Assembly: GCF_030345335.1 (NCBI RefSeq)
Contig: NZ_JAPVRC010000001.1
Coordinates: 248,001 to 312,000 of the forward strand
DNA from: Halobacillus campisalis
GTDB lineage: Bacteria > Bacillota > Bacilli > Bacillales > Halobacillaceae
Length of the DNA: 64,000 nt
Direction of reading: 5' to 3'
The notes under the pieces are model-generated. The model saw only the letters and a list, made by a program, of their open reading frames with translations, was not told where the DNA came from and ran no database searches. Position 1 is the first letter of the stretch. Every line of letters starts with the position of its first letter. Position numbers and translations under genes: made by a program. Positions 44,377 through 54,004 of this stretch are shown in pieces.

Positions 44377-45084
44377 ATGAAAAATAAATGGATAGCAATA
44401 TGGATTTCCATCATAGCTCTGATAGTACTTGCTGCCTGTTCCAGTGAAGATGATAGCAGTGAAGGTGAAAATAACGAATCTGATCCTCAAACTGAACAGT
44501 CCTCGTCTGAAGAGAATGACGATAGCGGGCCAGTGGCAACTGTAAATGGAGAAGAACTTTCAAGAGAAGATTTCAACACCCAATACAATGGTGCCAAACA
44601 GCAGTATGAGCAAATGGGTATGGATGTAGAAGGCCAGCAGGAACAAATTGAGCAAAGCGTAATTGAAGAAATGATCGGTCTCGAATTATTATCACAAGAA
44701 GCTGAAGCTGAAGGACACGAGGTTTCACCAGACGAGGTAGACGAACGCTACGAAGAATTCTCATCACAATTCGAAAGTGAAGAAGCTCAGCAAGAAGCAT
44801 ACGAAGCGAACGACCTCGATGAAGAAACAGTAAGAGAAGAACTCAAGCGCAGCTTAGTCATTAATAAATATGTCGAAGAAAATACAGAAGAAGTTGAAGT
44901 GACTGACGAAGAAATCGAAGAACAATACGAAGTGATCAGCGAAGAGCAAGGTGAAGATGCTCCTAGTCTTGAAGAATCTAGAGATCAAATCGAGCAGCAG
45001 CTTATTACTTCGAAAGAAAATGAACAAATTACTAAGTTAATTGATGAACTGCGTGAAGAGGCTGATGTGGAAGTGCTTATCTAA
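44377..45084 (+). CDS. SurA_N-type lipoprotein, probable foldase-like chaperone
   Basis: This 235-residue lipoprotein has a signal with lipobox 'VLAACSS', an acidic Ser/Glu linker, then a SurA N-terminal domain ('VATVNGEELSREDFNTQY' and 'EMIGLELLSQEAEAEGHEVS'). It lacks a PPIase (rotamase) domain, so it is shorter than PrsA. It is strongly acidic, as expected for an exported protein of a halophile. The start is ATG 44377 after AAAAGGAG. It probably helps folding of exported proteins outside the membrane. Confidence 0.8.
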   Translation: MKNKWIAIWISIIALIVLAACSSEDDSSEGENNESDPQTEQSSSEENDDSGPVATVNGEELSREDFNTQYNGAKQQYEQMGMDVEGQQEQIEQSVIEEMIGLELLSQEAEAEGHEVSPDEVDERYEEFSSQFESEEAQQEAYEANDLDEETVREELKRSLVINKYVEENTEEVEVTDEEIEEQYEVISEEQGEDAPSLEESRDQIEQQLITSKENEQITKLIDELREEADVEVLI

Positions 45085-45133
45085 TCATTTAAGTTGATCA
45101 TCGGAAATGTGCTTATTAACATTTAGACTTATA

Positions 45134-45176
45134 GTAATGAAAAAACCTTCCTCAATGAGGAAGGTTTTTTCATTAC
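45134..45176. terminator. Very strong terminator after the SurA-like gene
   Basis: Perfect 20-bp arms, containing GAAAAAACCTTCCTC and its complement, have a 3-base loop. The stem contains the A6/T6 tracts, so it can act in both directions. Confidence 0.88.
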
Positions 45177-45346
45177 ACTTTCCAAACTTTTTTATTTTTA
45201 TTAACTGCTCATACCTGTACGAAAAACGTCAGCTTCAAAACATCCTCATTTTCTGATTGTTATAGAGAGAACGACTTCTCCTATAGTACATCCTTTACCT
45301 TTTCACGGTATACTCAAAAACTATGAAAATTAGATGGTTTTTCATT

Positions 45347-45393
45347 AAAAAAGGTAGAAGCACACCTATTATTTTTAGGTGTCTTCTACCTTT
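45347..45393 (-). terminator. Terminator of dynA
   Basis: A stem of AAAAAGGTAGAAG and ACACC with their complements, interrupted by one bulge, is followed by TTTTT on the minus strand, 36 bp past the stop. Confidence 0.75.
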
Positions 45394-45428
45394 TTACTGT
45401 TTATAAATGACTCGATAGACAGTTCAAT

Positions 45429-48400
45429 TTATACAAGACTTTTAATGGTTTCATGACGACGTTTCAAATCAGTAATGTCCACTTTGTTCTCCAGGCTGTA
45501 CATTTGCCTGTCAAAAGCCGCTTCAATTTCGTTGGACCATTGGTCAAATGCTTCTTGCGCCTTTATGTTCATAAGCTCTGCGAAATGATTCACTAAAAGG
45601 TGATTCTTATCATTAATAGCTTCGCGTAATGGTTGAGACATGAGGTCAGCCATTTGATCTTTCACCTTTTCTTTTTCATTATTTTCAAAAAAGGACTGAG
45701 TACCCTTGAACAATTTAGCTGGTTTTGCAAATTGCTCATAGGAAATTGAAATCGTTTGGTTTATCGTGATCGCTTCTGTCCGGCCAAATTCAAAAGGCTG
45801 CAGCTCTATCGAAGGTTTAATGAGTTTGAGCTGTGACGTCAATTCTTTCTTCATTTGGTCTATTCTTTCTTTAGCGAAGGATTCCATTCTGATAGCTACT
45901 GCTCTAATCTCCTGATTCATTTCATACTCTACCTCTGCGAGCAATTCTTTAGAAGCGAAACGTAACCGTTCTCTTGCTTCAGCTTTATCTCCTTTTACAA
46001 CAGCAGGATTAATATGGTTCTTGAAATAATCGTTAAAATTGAGCATCAATCTTTCATGAACATAATGAAGCTGTTTATTTATCTTTTGTTGGAGGGCTTC
46101 GTGTTCTCTTTCGGTCACGCGACATGGTAAAACATTTATAGACCTTTGCTTTTCTTCTTTCAGCTGATTCAATTGTTCATCTTTCTGCTGTTCGTCCAAG
46201 GAAGCATTTCGTATAAATGATTCAAGGGTTCTTTCAGCTTCTTCGATATCGTGATGAATCGAATAATAGAGCATTTCTGAGAGCTCTTCTTCTAAGAAAC
46301 GATTAAACCTCGTTTCAAAATGTTCTAAACCGGAGTGGACTGGGTTTACTTCCTTTTGTTTTTCTTTCAGTCCTTCAAGACTAGACAAAGAAAATATTCT
46401 CGGGTTGCGGATTTTGAATTGCTGTAGTTGACCTTGAAGGTATTCTTCAACGAGTTGCTTTTCTTCTTCGGAATCCGCTAAGTCGGCCGCATTGATGATG
46501 AAGAACATTTTATCCATCGAGAATGCATCCTTAACTCTCCCAAGCTGAGTTAAGAAAGATTGATCCGCCTTAGAAAAGGGATGGTTGTAATATGTGACAA
46601 AAAGAATGGCATCTGCATTTTTTATATATTCAAATGAAACATTCGTATGTCTTGCATTAACGGAATCCGCTCCTGGCGTATCTACAAGACTGATTCCTTT
46701 TCTCGTCCACTCACAATCATAGTAGATTTCTGCCCACTCGATGAAGCAGGAAATTTTCTCGTCTGAGACGTAAGAGGATAAGTCTTCCCACGCAATTGTC
46801 ATACGTTCCCCTTTGTCTCCTTTCATTCGAGGGTAACCGGCGATAAAAGCTTGTAGAAAAGCTCTTTTTTTATGATCTAACTGATTCAAGAATTTCTCAT
46901 CAAAAGCTGCAACACGTTCATACGCATCATCGAGAGTTGAAGGCAAGCTCTGTTCTGAGGCGTGCGTCACATCTTCCAGCAGTTCTTCTTCAGACTTCAC
47001 CTTTACGACCACTGTTCGGTGAGGATGCTTTTCAGTAGGGGGGACAATTTTATTGATAGCAGCCGTCGTCGGATGAGGAGAAACGGGCAGCACGCGGTCT
47101 CCCAGTACAGCATTTGCAAAGGACGATTTCCCAGCACTGAACGCGCCGAAAAGAGCAATCGTGTATTCTCTGTGCAGCAACCTTTCCTTTTTATCAATCA
47201 GTTGTGTTCGTAAACCTTCTAAACCAGGAACATCCTGTATCGTTTCAACAGCCCGGTCTATTGAGGGAGAAATTTCCTCTTTTGGTGAACTTCCTGCTTG
47301 TGAGGAAGGCGATCCCTCTTCTTCCTTTGTTATCGCCGCTGAATTTGCTTCAGCCAGCTCTAATTCGGCCGGTTGTTTCTCTGCAATCTTCTCGTTCTTT
47401 TTTTCTATCGTTACCAGCAGATTGTCAACTTCTTTTTTGGAAGGTTGGGACTGGTAAAGCGTCTCGTTTAACATTTCTTTGAATTGGTCAGTCTTTGACT
47501 CGATTTTTTCTACTTTTTCTAAAATTTCCTGTTTTTCTTCTTTCGATTCTAACAATGTGCGGTGGACGTTGTATTCCTCATAAGCGAGCTTCTTCAATAC
47601 ACCCTCGATCTCTTCCCACCACTCGTTCATTTCCGAAGTGAAATGCTTTTGGATGTCTTTTGAAAGCTGGTCGGTATACCGAAGTACATACTCCCCAGTG
47701 ACTTCAGCCCCCGGCTCAATCAGCTCCTCCACACGTGCGGCCGGATAGTGGATATTAAGCTTTTGCGCCTGCTTTAGCAAGGAAGAATCAGTAATCTCTT
47801 GCGCATCTAAAAAAGAAGTTAAACGCTCTCTTAATGGCCAAAGCAAGTTCTTTTCAATAGTTTCTTGAAGTTCTTCTATAAATTTATCATGACGAACCTT
47901 TTTTTCTTCCTCTGTTTTTTTCTTCGCAAACAACAGGCCTGCTTTGAAGCCTGATTGCTGAGACTCTAAGTATGTCCGTGCTCTTTCTCTCACATTACTT
48001 GGCATAAGGTATGCATTCGTGATGAATTTTTTAATACGATCCTGAAATTGCTTCTTAGCTGCAGAAACGCGATCTTCTTCGGTCACGACTGTGTAGTCTG
48101 ATCCTTGCAGTCTTTCTTCTTCTTTCTGTATCGTCAGGTCGACTTCCTCCAGCCTATTTTCTAAATCCTCCAACTCGGTTGAATATCGACCGGCGATATA
48201 TTGCTGGCTTTCATGAATAATCGCTTCGGCATGTAACAGTGCTTGTTCTTTAATGGGTTGTTTGGAGAACTTATGCTGAAAGTCTTCTTTTAATATGTCC
48301 AGATTACTATATTGGTGCTCTATATCTTTTAAAGAGGTATAATAAATCGACTCTGGCTCTATCCCCCATAAAGACAACGATTCGTGAACGCTTTGTTTGA

Positions 48401-49046
48401 AATCGTCAAAGGTAAGTTCATCTTCATTATGTTTGTCGACTTGGTTAATAATGATTGAAAATGGCGTTTGTCTTTTCTGCATTTCTAATAGGAAGTTCAA
48501 ATTCACCTCAGACTGCACATGGTTATAGTCCATGACGTAATACATAAAATCCATGAGGTGCAAAGAAGATTCCGTAATCAGACGATCGGCATCATTCGTC
48601 GAATCTACCCCCGGAGTGTCCAGCAGTTTAACGTGGGAAGGGATGCCTGGCAGGGGACGACTTATTTCAATCGCCTCAATCGCCTCTCCGTCTTTACAAA
48701 GTTTTTTGATGGTCTCAAGCCCGATATCCCCTATGAACTTCTCAGGATCAGCTTTAGTATAATGGACCGTCGTAGAAGGATCGCCTGAGAATAGCTTCAC
48801 TATATTTGCACTAGTAGGTATAGGACTAGAGGGTAAAATTTCAAATTCGGAGAGATGATTAATCATCGTCGATTTACCCGCAGAAAAATGACCGGCAAAT
48901 CCGATCATCACTTCTTCATTTTTTAATTTCTCAATGATTTCTAATAACTTCTCTGCTAATGAAGGGTTGTGTTTATCAACTTCGCCATGCAGGGCAGCAA
49001 TCTGAGCTAATACTGCGCTATGACTCTCTTTGGTGGATACAGACAT
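45429..49046 (-). CDS. dynA: Bacterial dynamin-like GTPase DynA (two fused dynamin modules)
   Basis: This 1205-residue protein is close to the size of B. subtilis DynA (YpbR), which fuses and protects membranes against phage and pore-forming stress. Two GTPase modules are clear. Module 1 has the P-loop 'GHFSAGKST' (52-60), switch 'LLDTPGVDST' and 'INQVDKHNED'. Module 2 has 'GAFSAGKSSF' (about 632-641), 'LVDTPGADSVN' and 'INAADLAD'. Each is followed by long charged coiled-coil stalks. The start is ATG 49046, 9 bases after AAAGGGG; the TTG at 49052 is too close. It is a single-gene unit with its own terminator. Confidence 0.93.
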   Translation of the reverse strand: MSVSTKESHSAVLAQIAALHGEVDKHNPSLAEKLLEIIEKLKNEEVMIGFAGHFSAGKSTMINHLSEFEILPSSPIPTSANIVKLFSGDPSTTVHYTKADPEKFIGDIGLETIKKLCKDGEAIEAIEISRPLPGIPSHVKLLDTPGVDSTNDADRLITESSLHLMDFMYYVMDYNHVQSEVNLNFLLEMQKRQTPFSIIINQVDKHNEDELTFDDFKQSVHESLSLWGIEPESIYYTSLKDIEHQYSNLDILKEDFQHKFSKQPIKEQALLHAEAIIHESQQYIAGRYSTELEDLENRLEEVDLTIQKEEERLQGSDYTVVTEEDRVSAAKKQFQDRIKKFITNAYLMPSNVRERARTYLESQQSGFKAGLLFAKKKTEEEKKVRHDKFIEELQETIEKNLLWPLRERLTSFLDAQEITDSSLLKQAQKLNIHYPAARVEELIEPGAEVTGEYVLRYTDQLSKDIQKHFTSEMNEWWEEIEGVLKKLAYEEYNVHRTLLESKEEKQEILEKVEKIESKTDQFKEMLNETLYQSQPSKKEVDNLLVTIEKKNEKIAEKQPAELELAEANSAAITKEEEGSPSSQAGSSPKEEISPSIDRAVETIQDVPGLEGLRTQLIDKKERLLHREYTIALFGAFSAGKSSFANAVLGDRVLPVSPHPTTAAINKIVPPTEKHPHRTVVVKVKSEEELLEDVTHASEQSLPSTLDDAYERVAAFDEKFLNQLDHKKRAFLQAFIAGYPRMKGDKGERMTIAWEDLSSYVSDEKISCFIEWAEIYYDCEWTRKGISLVDTPGADSVNARHTNVSFEYIKNADAILFVTYYNHPFSKADQSFLTQLGRVKDAFSMDKMFFIINAADLADSEEEKQLVEEYLQGQLQQFKIRNPRIFSLSSLEGLKEKQKEVNPVHSGLEHFETRFNRFLEEELSEMLYYSIHHDIEEAERTLESFIRNASLDEQQKDEQLNQLKEEKQRSINVLPCRVTEREHEALQQKINKQLHYVHERLMLNFNDYFKNHINPAVVKGDKAEARERLRFASKELLAEVEYEMNQEIRAVAIRMESFAKERIDQMKKELTSQLKLIKPSIELQPFEFGRTEAITINQTISISYEQFAKPAKLFKGTQSFFENNEKEKVKDQMADLMSQPLREAINDKNHLLVNHFAELMNIKAQEAFDQWSNEIEAAFDRQMYSLENKVDITDLKRRHETIKSLV

Positions 49047-49121
49047 CTTCAATTTCCCCTTTTGACTGACTCGTTCCTCTTTAGCCTATATTATATCAGA
49101 AAGCTTCATTTCGACCACCCG

Positions 49122-49961
49122 CTAAACCTGTTTATTCATCGTGGAAGCTATTTTGTCATGAACAGTGGAATGATGAAGAATATGGTTGTGGTCTTCGCCT
49201 GGAATTAAAGTGACCTCTTTATGAAATTGTTCTTGATGCCATTCTTTCAGTTTATCTGGCACGATCACCTCATCTTTTTCCCCGACAAATGTGATGAAAT
49301 TTTCTATTTCTGTCAATAGATTTTCCGGTACCTTTTCTAAAAATCTGGACATGATTAATCGGAAGGTCAGTTCCAGTGTTCCTCCCTCTGACCCGAACTC
49401 ATCAGGGATGACTGCTACTGTACTTTTATTCCAATAGTTCAATCCTAAGCGATGAAGTACAGCAAGGGAGGTTGCTTTTTTAGAGTAAACTTCGAAATCG
49501 ACATCGGTTTCCGGCTTGAATTGGTCATTCGCATCATTTTGATAAACTGGAAGCCTCGGATGAAAATACGGTGCTATAAACACATAAAAATCAGCCAGTG
49601 TTTTATTATTATTAATCAAGCGTAGAATGTTCGCGCACCCCATGGAATGACCAGCCAATATAATCTCGGAAAAACCCATATTTCGTACGTAATGGATAAA
49701 GTCCATAAGGTCTTCGTCGTACTGTCCAAGATAGGAAAGGTCTCCACGTTCATTCTCACTATCATAACCTCTCAGGATCGGAAGGAAAACATCACCGCCC
49801 GCTTGATAAGATGCCGCCAGCTCCTTATGATGATCGACCTCAGCCGTCACACCGTGAATCATTATGAAAGCACGGTGCTGCGCATTACTCGGCTTAGAGA
49901 AGTGTACGTAATGAAGGTGAGTGAAGTCCCTTGTGACGTATTTTTTCCATTCAGTCTTCAT
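49122..49961 (-). CDS. Alpha/beta-hydrolase
   Basis: This 279-residue cytoplasmic hydrolase has an oxyanion region 'MIHGVTAEVDHHK', the nucleophile elbow 'LAGHSMGCANIL' (about 103-114), the acid 'VGEKDEVIVP' and the catalytic His in 'GEDHNHIL'. The substrate is unknown. The start ATG 49961 lies inside the end of ykqA (11-bp overlap), so translation is coupled. It is the last gene of a three-gene unit with the P1-family peptidase and ykqA. Confidence 0.75.
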   Translation of the reverse strand: MKTEWKKYVTRDFTHLHYVHFSKPSNAQHRAFIMIHGVTAEVDHHKELAASYQAGGDVFLPILRGYDSENERGDLSYLGQYDEDLMDFIHYVRNMGFSEIILAGHSMGCANILRLINNNKTLADFYVFIAPYFHPRLPVYQNDANDQFKPETDVDFEVYSKKATSLAVLHRLGLNYWNKSTVAVIPDEFGSEGGTLELTFRLIMSRFLEKVPENLLTEIENFITFVGEKDEVIVPDKLKEWHQEQFHKEVTLIPGEDHNHILHHSTVHDKIASTMNKQV

Positions 49962-50850
49962 TCATTTTTCCCTTCTTCCTTTTTTCGCCGTCCATATAAT
50001 CCCTGAATCCTTGTACAGGAAGTTTTTTAGTGAATTTTGTAACGATATTGTTAATATATCCAGGTGATAAATATTGTCTGGCTCCTCTGTAAATTTCAAC
50101 TGCATAATGAAGTGGAGCCGCAATTTCCTCTTCTTTTGTAATGACAGTGAACGTTATTGCTCGTTCATATTCCCCATTGTGATAAGGATAAACAACTGTT
50201 GGCCGGTATGAACTGGAATACACTCCTTCCCGATAGTACAAATAATTCAGCGCTTCCGCGTTTATTTTATAGAGTACGCCTTCTACTTGTTCACCGTGCG
50301 CTTCCCCAATATCTGCTCGCGCTCCATCTTCAAGATGATGAGTGAACATCATTTGATAATTTTCAAGTACCGACCGGCCTTTCACTTCTTCAAATAAATG
50401 ATCTACCCCAGCACGGATAAAACGTTCATTATCCATACAAGATCCGTACGCAAAATAATTCAAGTGATCACGTTTTAAAGCTTGCTCGACTTTCCAATCT
50501 CCGCCTTCAATGAAGTGTTCGGTCTCAAAACCGTCACCGCCTAAATAGGTTGCAACCTCATACTCACCGGCCTCCGTGTAAGCCTTGACTGTATTCCGGA
50601 GAAAGAGAGAGTTTGGATTTTCTTCACGATAACCTTCTAAGCGGTCAACGGCCGGCAATAATCCCTTCTTAATATCATAAATCTCTCCATAAACGAGAGA
50701 ATGCTCATCTTCCTTTATGAATGGATAATACGATGGGCTTTTATACATTTTTGCTTTGACCCATGCTTGCTCACTTATTAACTTAGAATTTTTCAAAACA
50801 TTGTGATTCGACTCTCCGCGGCAAAGAGTTCCATAGACAAAAACCAGCAC
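49951..50850 (-). CDS. ykqA: Double gamma-glutamylcyclotransferase-fold protein, YkqA type
   Basis: This 299-residue protein has two gamma-glutamylcyclotransferase (AIG2-like) domains: 'VFVYGTLCRGESNH' opens the first and 'YFAYGSCMDNERF' (about 131) the second. The catalytic Glu-like position in 'GYREENPNSLF' is visible in the first. Such enzymes release 5-oxoproline from gamma-glutamyl peptides. The start is GTG 50850, 7 bases after GAGGTGA, which also contains the stop of the upstream peptidase gene. It overlaps the hydrolase gene downstream. It may act on gamma-glutamyl amino acids in osmolyte or glutathione-like metabolism (inference). Confidence 0.85.
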   Translation of the reverse strand: MLVFVYGTLCRGESNHNVLKNSKLISEQAWVKAKMYKSPSYYPFIKEDEHSLVYGEIYDIKKGLLPAVDRLEGYREENPNSLFLRNTVKAYTEAGEYEVATYLGGDGFETEHFIEGGDWKVEQALKRDHLNYFAYGSCMDNERFIRAGVDHLFEEVKGRSVLENYQMMFTHHLEDGARADIGEAHGEQVEGVLYKINAEALNYLYYREGVYSSSYRPTVVYPYHNGEYERAITFTVITKEEEIAAPLHYAVEIYRGARQYLSPGYINNIVTKFTKKLPVQGFRDYMDGEKRKKGKMNED

Positions 50851-50856
50851 GTTTTT

Positions 50857-51831
50857 TCACCTCAACTGTAATTCTTTGTATGACAGGAGCCCATAGGCGC
50901 TTTCAGCCGATTGTACAGCATTAATGACCGCCCGCTCCACGACATACGTAAATAAATAACCTAATGTATTTAAATCAACTTTTTTCTCATTCGTACTCAT
51001 CGTAAATAAAGTATCTCCGTCAACAAACGTGTGGGATGGCTTCATTGTTACGGCCAGCCCATCATGTGCCATCGACGCCAGTTTATTTGCTTCAGCCTTT
51101 GTCATTGAAGCATTAGTAATAATTGTACCAATAGTGGTATTTTCACTAAAACGATTTGCATGACTGTCGTTCAAGTTATTCAGTAATATGGATTCCGTAT
51201 ATAAAAATTGCTTCTTTTCCCTGTTATAGGCTCCGGCTAATCTTTCACCTGAAGTGGGATCAATAATATCTCCAAAGCTGTTGACTGCTATGACAGCCCC
51301 TACTTTCAACTCACCAACCTGCACGGCGAAATGCCCTAATCCGCCTTTCATAGCTTTTTCAAAACCAAGGATTTTACCTACCGAAGCTCCTGTCCCGGCT
51401 CCGTAGTTTCCTGATTCAAAGAAATGGTGGCCGAGCGCATTCAGAGCCGCTTGCTCCCCCATCTCCTCACCCGGGCGTATATTGGATGCGCCTACTGCCA
51501 AATCGAATAAAATAGCTCCTGGAACGATCGGCACTTTAGCGACTTCAACATTGAAACCTGCTCCTTCCTGTTCTAACACGTTCATAACACCCTGACCGAC
51601 AGAGAGCCCATAAGCGCTTCCTCCAGAAAGAAAAACCCCGTGTACCTCCTGAACAAGGTTTTCTGATTTCAGAAGGTCTGTTTCTCTCGTCCCGGGAGCC
51701 CCGCCTCGTACGTCTACCCCTGCAACAGCTCCACTTTTTGATAAAATGACAGTGCACCCTGTACCTCCTTCTGTAGACTGAGCATGCCCGAGTTCAAACC
51801 CTTCAATTTGCTGTATATGGATTTCATCCAA
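50857..51831 (-). CDS. P1-family (DmpA-like) aminopeptidase
   Basis: This 324-residue N-terminal-nucleophile hydrolase, self-processing in known members, has 'DVRGGAPGTRETDLL', 'HGVFLSGGSAYGL' and 'NTTIGTIITNA' (about 229), where the hydroxyl residue becomes the new N-terminus. Known relatives cleave beta-peptides, D-amino-acid amides or N-terminal residues. The start is TTG 51831 with a weak site (GTGAG). It is first in a tightly packed unit with ykqA and a hydrolase, which suggests handling of small peptides. Confidence 0.82.
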   Translation of the reverse strand: MDEIHIQQIEGFELGHAQSTEGGTGCTVILSKSGAVAGVDVRGGAPGTRETDLLKSENLVQEVHGVFLSGGSAYGLSVGQGVMNVLEQEGAGFNVEVAKVPIVPGAILFDLAVGASNIRPGEEMGEQAALNALGHHFFESGNYGAGTGASVGKILGFEKAMKGGLGHFAVQVGELKVGAVIAVNSFGDIIDPTSGERLAGAYNREKKQFLYTESILLNNLNDSHANRFSENTTIGTIITNASMTKAEANKLASMAHDGLAVTMKPSHTFVDGDTLFTMSTNEKKVDLNTLGYLFTYVVERAVINAVQSAESAYGLLSYKELQLR

Positions 51832-51896
51832 AATAAATCAACTCACTTATGTTTTTAGTTTCATTAAAAAAGGTAAAGTACTGTGGAGGTGTTGAT

Positions 51897-52172
51897 ATGC
51901 CAAGAAAACAATGGGTCTTTCACGGTCGTGTCCAGGGAGTAGGCTTTCGTGCCACCGCGCAATCCATCGCCAGACAACAGGAGCTGACCGGATGGGTCAG
52001 AAATAAAGATGATGGTTCTGTAGAAATTGAGGCCGAAGGAAAAGGTGATGATCTCGAAGCTTTTCTTCAAGAAATAAAAGATGGCCCCAGCCCGTTCATA
52101 AAAATTGATAAAATAGATGAACAGGCTTTTGAAGAAGAAGAAGGGCATAAAAAGTTTAAGATCGTCTATTGA
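51897..52172 (+). CDS. acyP: Acylphosphatase
   Basis: This 91-residue enzyme hydrolyses acyl phosphates such as acetyl or carbamoyl phosphate. 'FHGRVQGVGFRATAQSIA' holds the phosphate-binding loop and catalytic Arg, and 'GWVRNKDDGSVEIEAEG' holds the catalytic Asn. The length is normal. The start is ATG 51897 after GGAGGTG; the longer frame from 51849 has no site. A terminator follows immediately. Confidence 0.93.
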   Translation: MPRKQWVFHGRVQGVGFRATAQSIARQQELTGWVRNKDDGSVEIEAEGKGDDLEAFLQEIKDGPSPFIKIDKIDEQAFEEEEGHKKFKIVY

Positions 52173-52178
52173 TCATCG

Positions 52179-52208
52179 ACACACCTCAGTTCTCTGCGGT
52201 GTGTTTTC
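52179..52208 (+). terminator. Terminator of acyP
   Basis: A 7-bp stem ACACACC / GGTGTGT with a 12-base loop is followed by TTTCTT. It ends 1 bp before the convergent SDR gene's stop. Confidence 0.75.
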
Positions 52209-52949
52209 TTATTTCTTATGCATAGGACGCACTATAAGTTCGTTGACATTGACGGACGCAGGCTGAGTGACAGCATATGCCACGGCGCTTGCAATATCCT
52301 CTGAATCCAAAGGTGTCATATCTCGATCTTTGAACATATCAATAACATCACCGTCAGTAATATGTTCTGTCAATTCTGTATCAACAGCTCCCGGGGAAAC
52401 ATTTGTAACCCGAACCCCAGAGCGGGACAATTCTTTTTCCATTCCCATAGATAAAGCTTTAACGGCGTACTTTGTCGCACTATAGACTGTACTTGAAGGA
52501 AAAACTTCGTGTCCTGCAACAGATGCAACATTGATGATATGCCCTGATTGCTGTTTAAGCATTTGAGGCAAGGCGGCATGGATGCCAAACAGCACACCCT
52601 TAATATTCACGTCGACCATCTGCTCCCATTCATCGACGTGATCGTTCTTAAGGAATGACAATAGCATGACACCTGCGTTATTTACATATATATCGACACT
52701 GCCAAGCTTATCTGTTGTATGTTTGACCAAATCTTCAACATCCGAACGCTTCGTCACGTCTGTTTCACTGACGATTGCACGGACTCCATATTTATCTTCT
52801 ACATCTTCCGCCAATTGCTGCAGTTTATGGGCACGTCTTGCAGCTAATACGACATTTGCCCCTTCTTGTGCAAGGTGTTCGGCGATCGCTTTACCTATCC
52901 CACTGCTCGCACCTGTAATAATCGCTGATTTATTCTTAAGTTTACCCAT
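52209..52949 (-). CDS. Short-chain dehydrogenase/reductase
   Basis: This 246-residue classical SDR has the NAD(P)-binding 'TGASSGIGKAIAEHLAQ' at the N-terminus with 'ARRAHKL' (NADP-leaning), 'NNAG', catalytic Ser in 'NVASVAG' and 'YSATKYAV' with Tyr and Lys. It belongs to the YdaD/YqjQ-like group that may reduce small carbonyl compounds; the substrate is unknown. The start is ATG after AAAAGGGGG. It is a single-gene unit. Confidence 0.85.
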   Translation of the reverse strand: MGKLKNKSAIITGASSGIGKAIAEHLAQEGANVVLAARRAHKLQQLAEDVEDKYGVRAIVSETDVTKRSDVEDLVKHTTDKLGSVDIYVNNAGVMLLSFLKNDHVDEWEQMVDVNIKGVLFGIHAALPQMLKQQSGHIINVASVAGHEVFPSSTVYSATKYAVKALSMGMEKELSRSGVRVTNVSPGAVDTELTEHITDGDVIDMFKDRDMTPLDSEDIASAVAYAVTQPASVNVNELIVRPMHKK

Positions 52950-53016
52950 GATAATTTCCCCCTTTTATACCTAATCCATACCCTTTTGGAACAGAAGTTA
53001 CTCCTTTTCACCTATT

Positions 53017-53055
53017 AAAAAAGTCACCCCTATGCTACATAGAGATGACTTTTTA
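53017..53055 (-). terminator. Terminator of the ferredoxin gene
   Basis: A 9-bp stem AAAAAGTCA / TGACTTTTT encloses a 19-base loop and is followed by a T-run on the minus strand, 15 bp past the stop. Confidence 0.75.
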
Positions 53056-53069
53056 AAAATATGTGTCGA

Positions 53070-53309
53070 TTACTGCTGCTCAAAATACTGGCGGTTCAAT
53101 TCGATGTATTTGTTTTCTTCTTCAGGTACTTCGTCCTCAATATAAATTGCCTCAACTGGACATACCGCTTCACAAGCACCACAATCAATGCAGATCGATG
53201 GGTCGATATAAAACATATCTTTACCCTCTTCTATACAGTCTACTGGACAAACATCTACACATTCTCCAGCTTTCTCGTCTTTACAAGGGGAAGTAATAAC
53301 AAAAGCCAC
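53070..53309 (-). CDS. fdx: Bacillus-type ferredoxin
   Basis: The 79-residue electron carrier has two cluster motifs. The first is 'PCKDEKAGECVDVCPVDCI' (C-x7-C-x3-C-P-x2-C spacing) and the second 'CIDCGACEAVCPVEAI' (C-x2-C-x2-C-x3-C-P). The spacing suggests a 3Fe/7Fe-like or 4Fe arrangement rather than a simple clostridial 2[4Fe-4S] protein. It ends in an acidic tail. The start is GTG 53309 behind AAGGAGGAG. It is a single-gene unit. Confidence 0.92.
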   Translation of the reverse strand: MAFVITSPCKDEKAGECVDVCPVDCIEEGKDMFYIDPSICIDCGACEAVCPVEAIYIEDEVPEEENKYIELNRQYFEQQ

Positions 53310-53458
53310 GTGAATCTCCTCCTTCCTTCTCTAGAAAAATTAAGGATGCACACTATTCATATACACCATTTACGGGATTGTTAAACAAGACTACTTTACT
53401 TATGATAACGATTTTAGACGAATTTCGCAATCGGTTAGCTAAATTCCACGATATTCGT

Positions 53459-54004
53459 CTATTCCTGCCAAACTCTTTCGACGGTATATTCGCCTCCCTG
53501 TTTCTGAACTAGAAATATATCAGGGCGTGATAGCCGTTTCCATTCATTGAATCCGAATTCTCTTTTATATTTTTGCATTATTAATGCTAATAGGTTTCCG
53601 TGAGTGACCAAAATGATATTCCCTTGTTCTTCTTCAAGCTCTTCAATAAGGGAGAGCGCTCGTTCCTTAGCTTCAATGGAGGATTCGCCTCCAGACATTT
53701 TCATCTCTGGATCTTCGAATGTGTCATAAAGGACTTCTTCCCAGTCATCCAGTGGGGTGTGACTTAGAATCCGTTCTTCCAGTCTTTCGTCCCGCTCAAT
53801 TTCAATCCCTTTATCCATAGCATACGGTTTGATTGTTTCGATTGCACGCAGGAATGGACTTGAGATGATGCGATTAATTTCATAACCTGAATTGTCCAGG
53901 AATGCGGCTAATACTTGAGCTTGCCGGACACCTAACTTTGTTAACGGTGAGTCTTCATGCTGACCCTCTGTCTCACTGTGGCGTACTAAAATAAGTTTGT
54001 CCAT
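53459..54004 (-). CDS. Histidine phosphatase family protein
   Basis: The 181-residue phosphoglycerate-mutase-like phosphatase has the catalytic His in 'LVRHSETEGQHEDSPLT' (RHS rather than RHG), 'ISSPFLRAIETIKPYA' and the second His in 'VTHGNLLALI'. The substrate is unknown; some relatives act on sugar or nucleotide phosphates. The start is ATG 54004 after AAAGGGGGAG; the longer frame to 54112 has no binding site. Confidence 0.8.
   Translation of the reverse strand: MDKLILVRHSETEGQHEDSPLTKLGVRQAQVLAAFLDNSGYEINRIISSPFLRAIETIKPYAMDKGIEIERDERLEERILSHTPLDDWEEVLYDTFEDPEMKMSGGESSIEAKERALSLIEELEEEQGNIILVTHGNLLALIMQKYKREFGFNEWKRLSRPDIFLVQKQGGEYTVERVWQE

Noticed and set aside
47003-47482. Several + and - frames inside dynA
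   Set aside because: Alternate-frame shadows of the long, clearly coding dynA gene.
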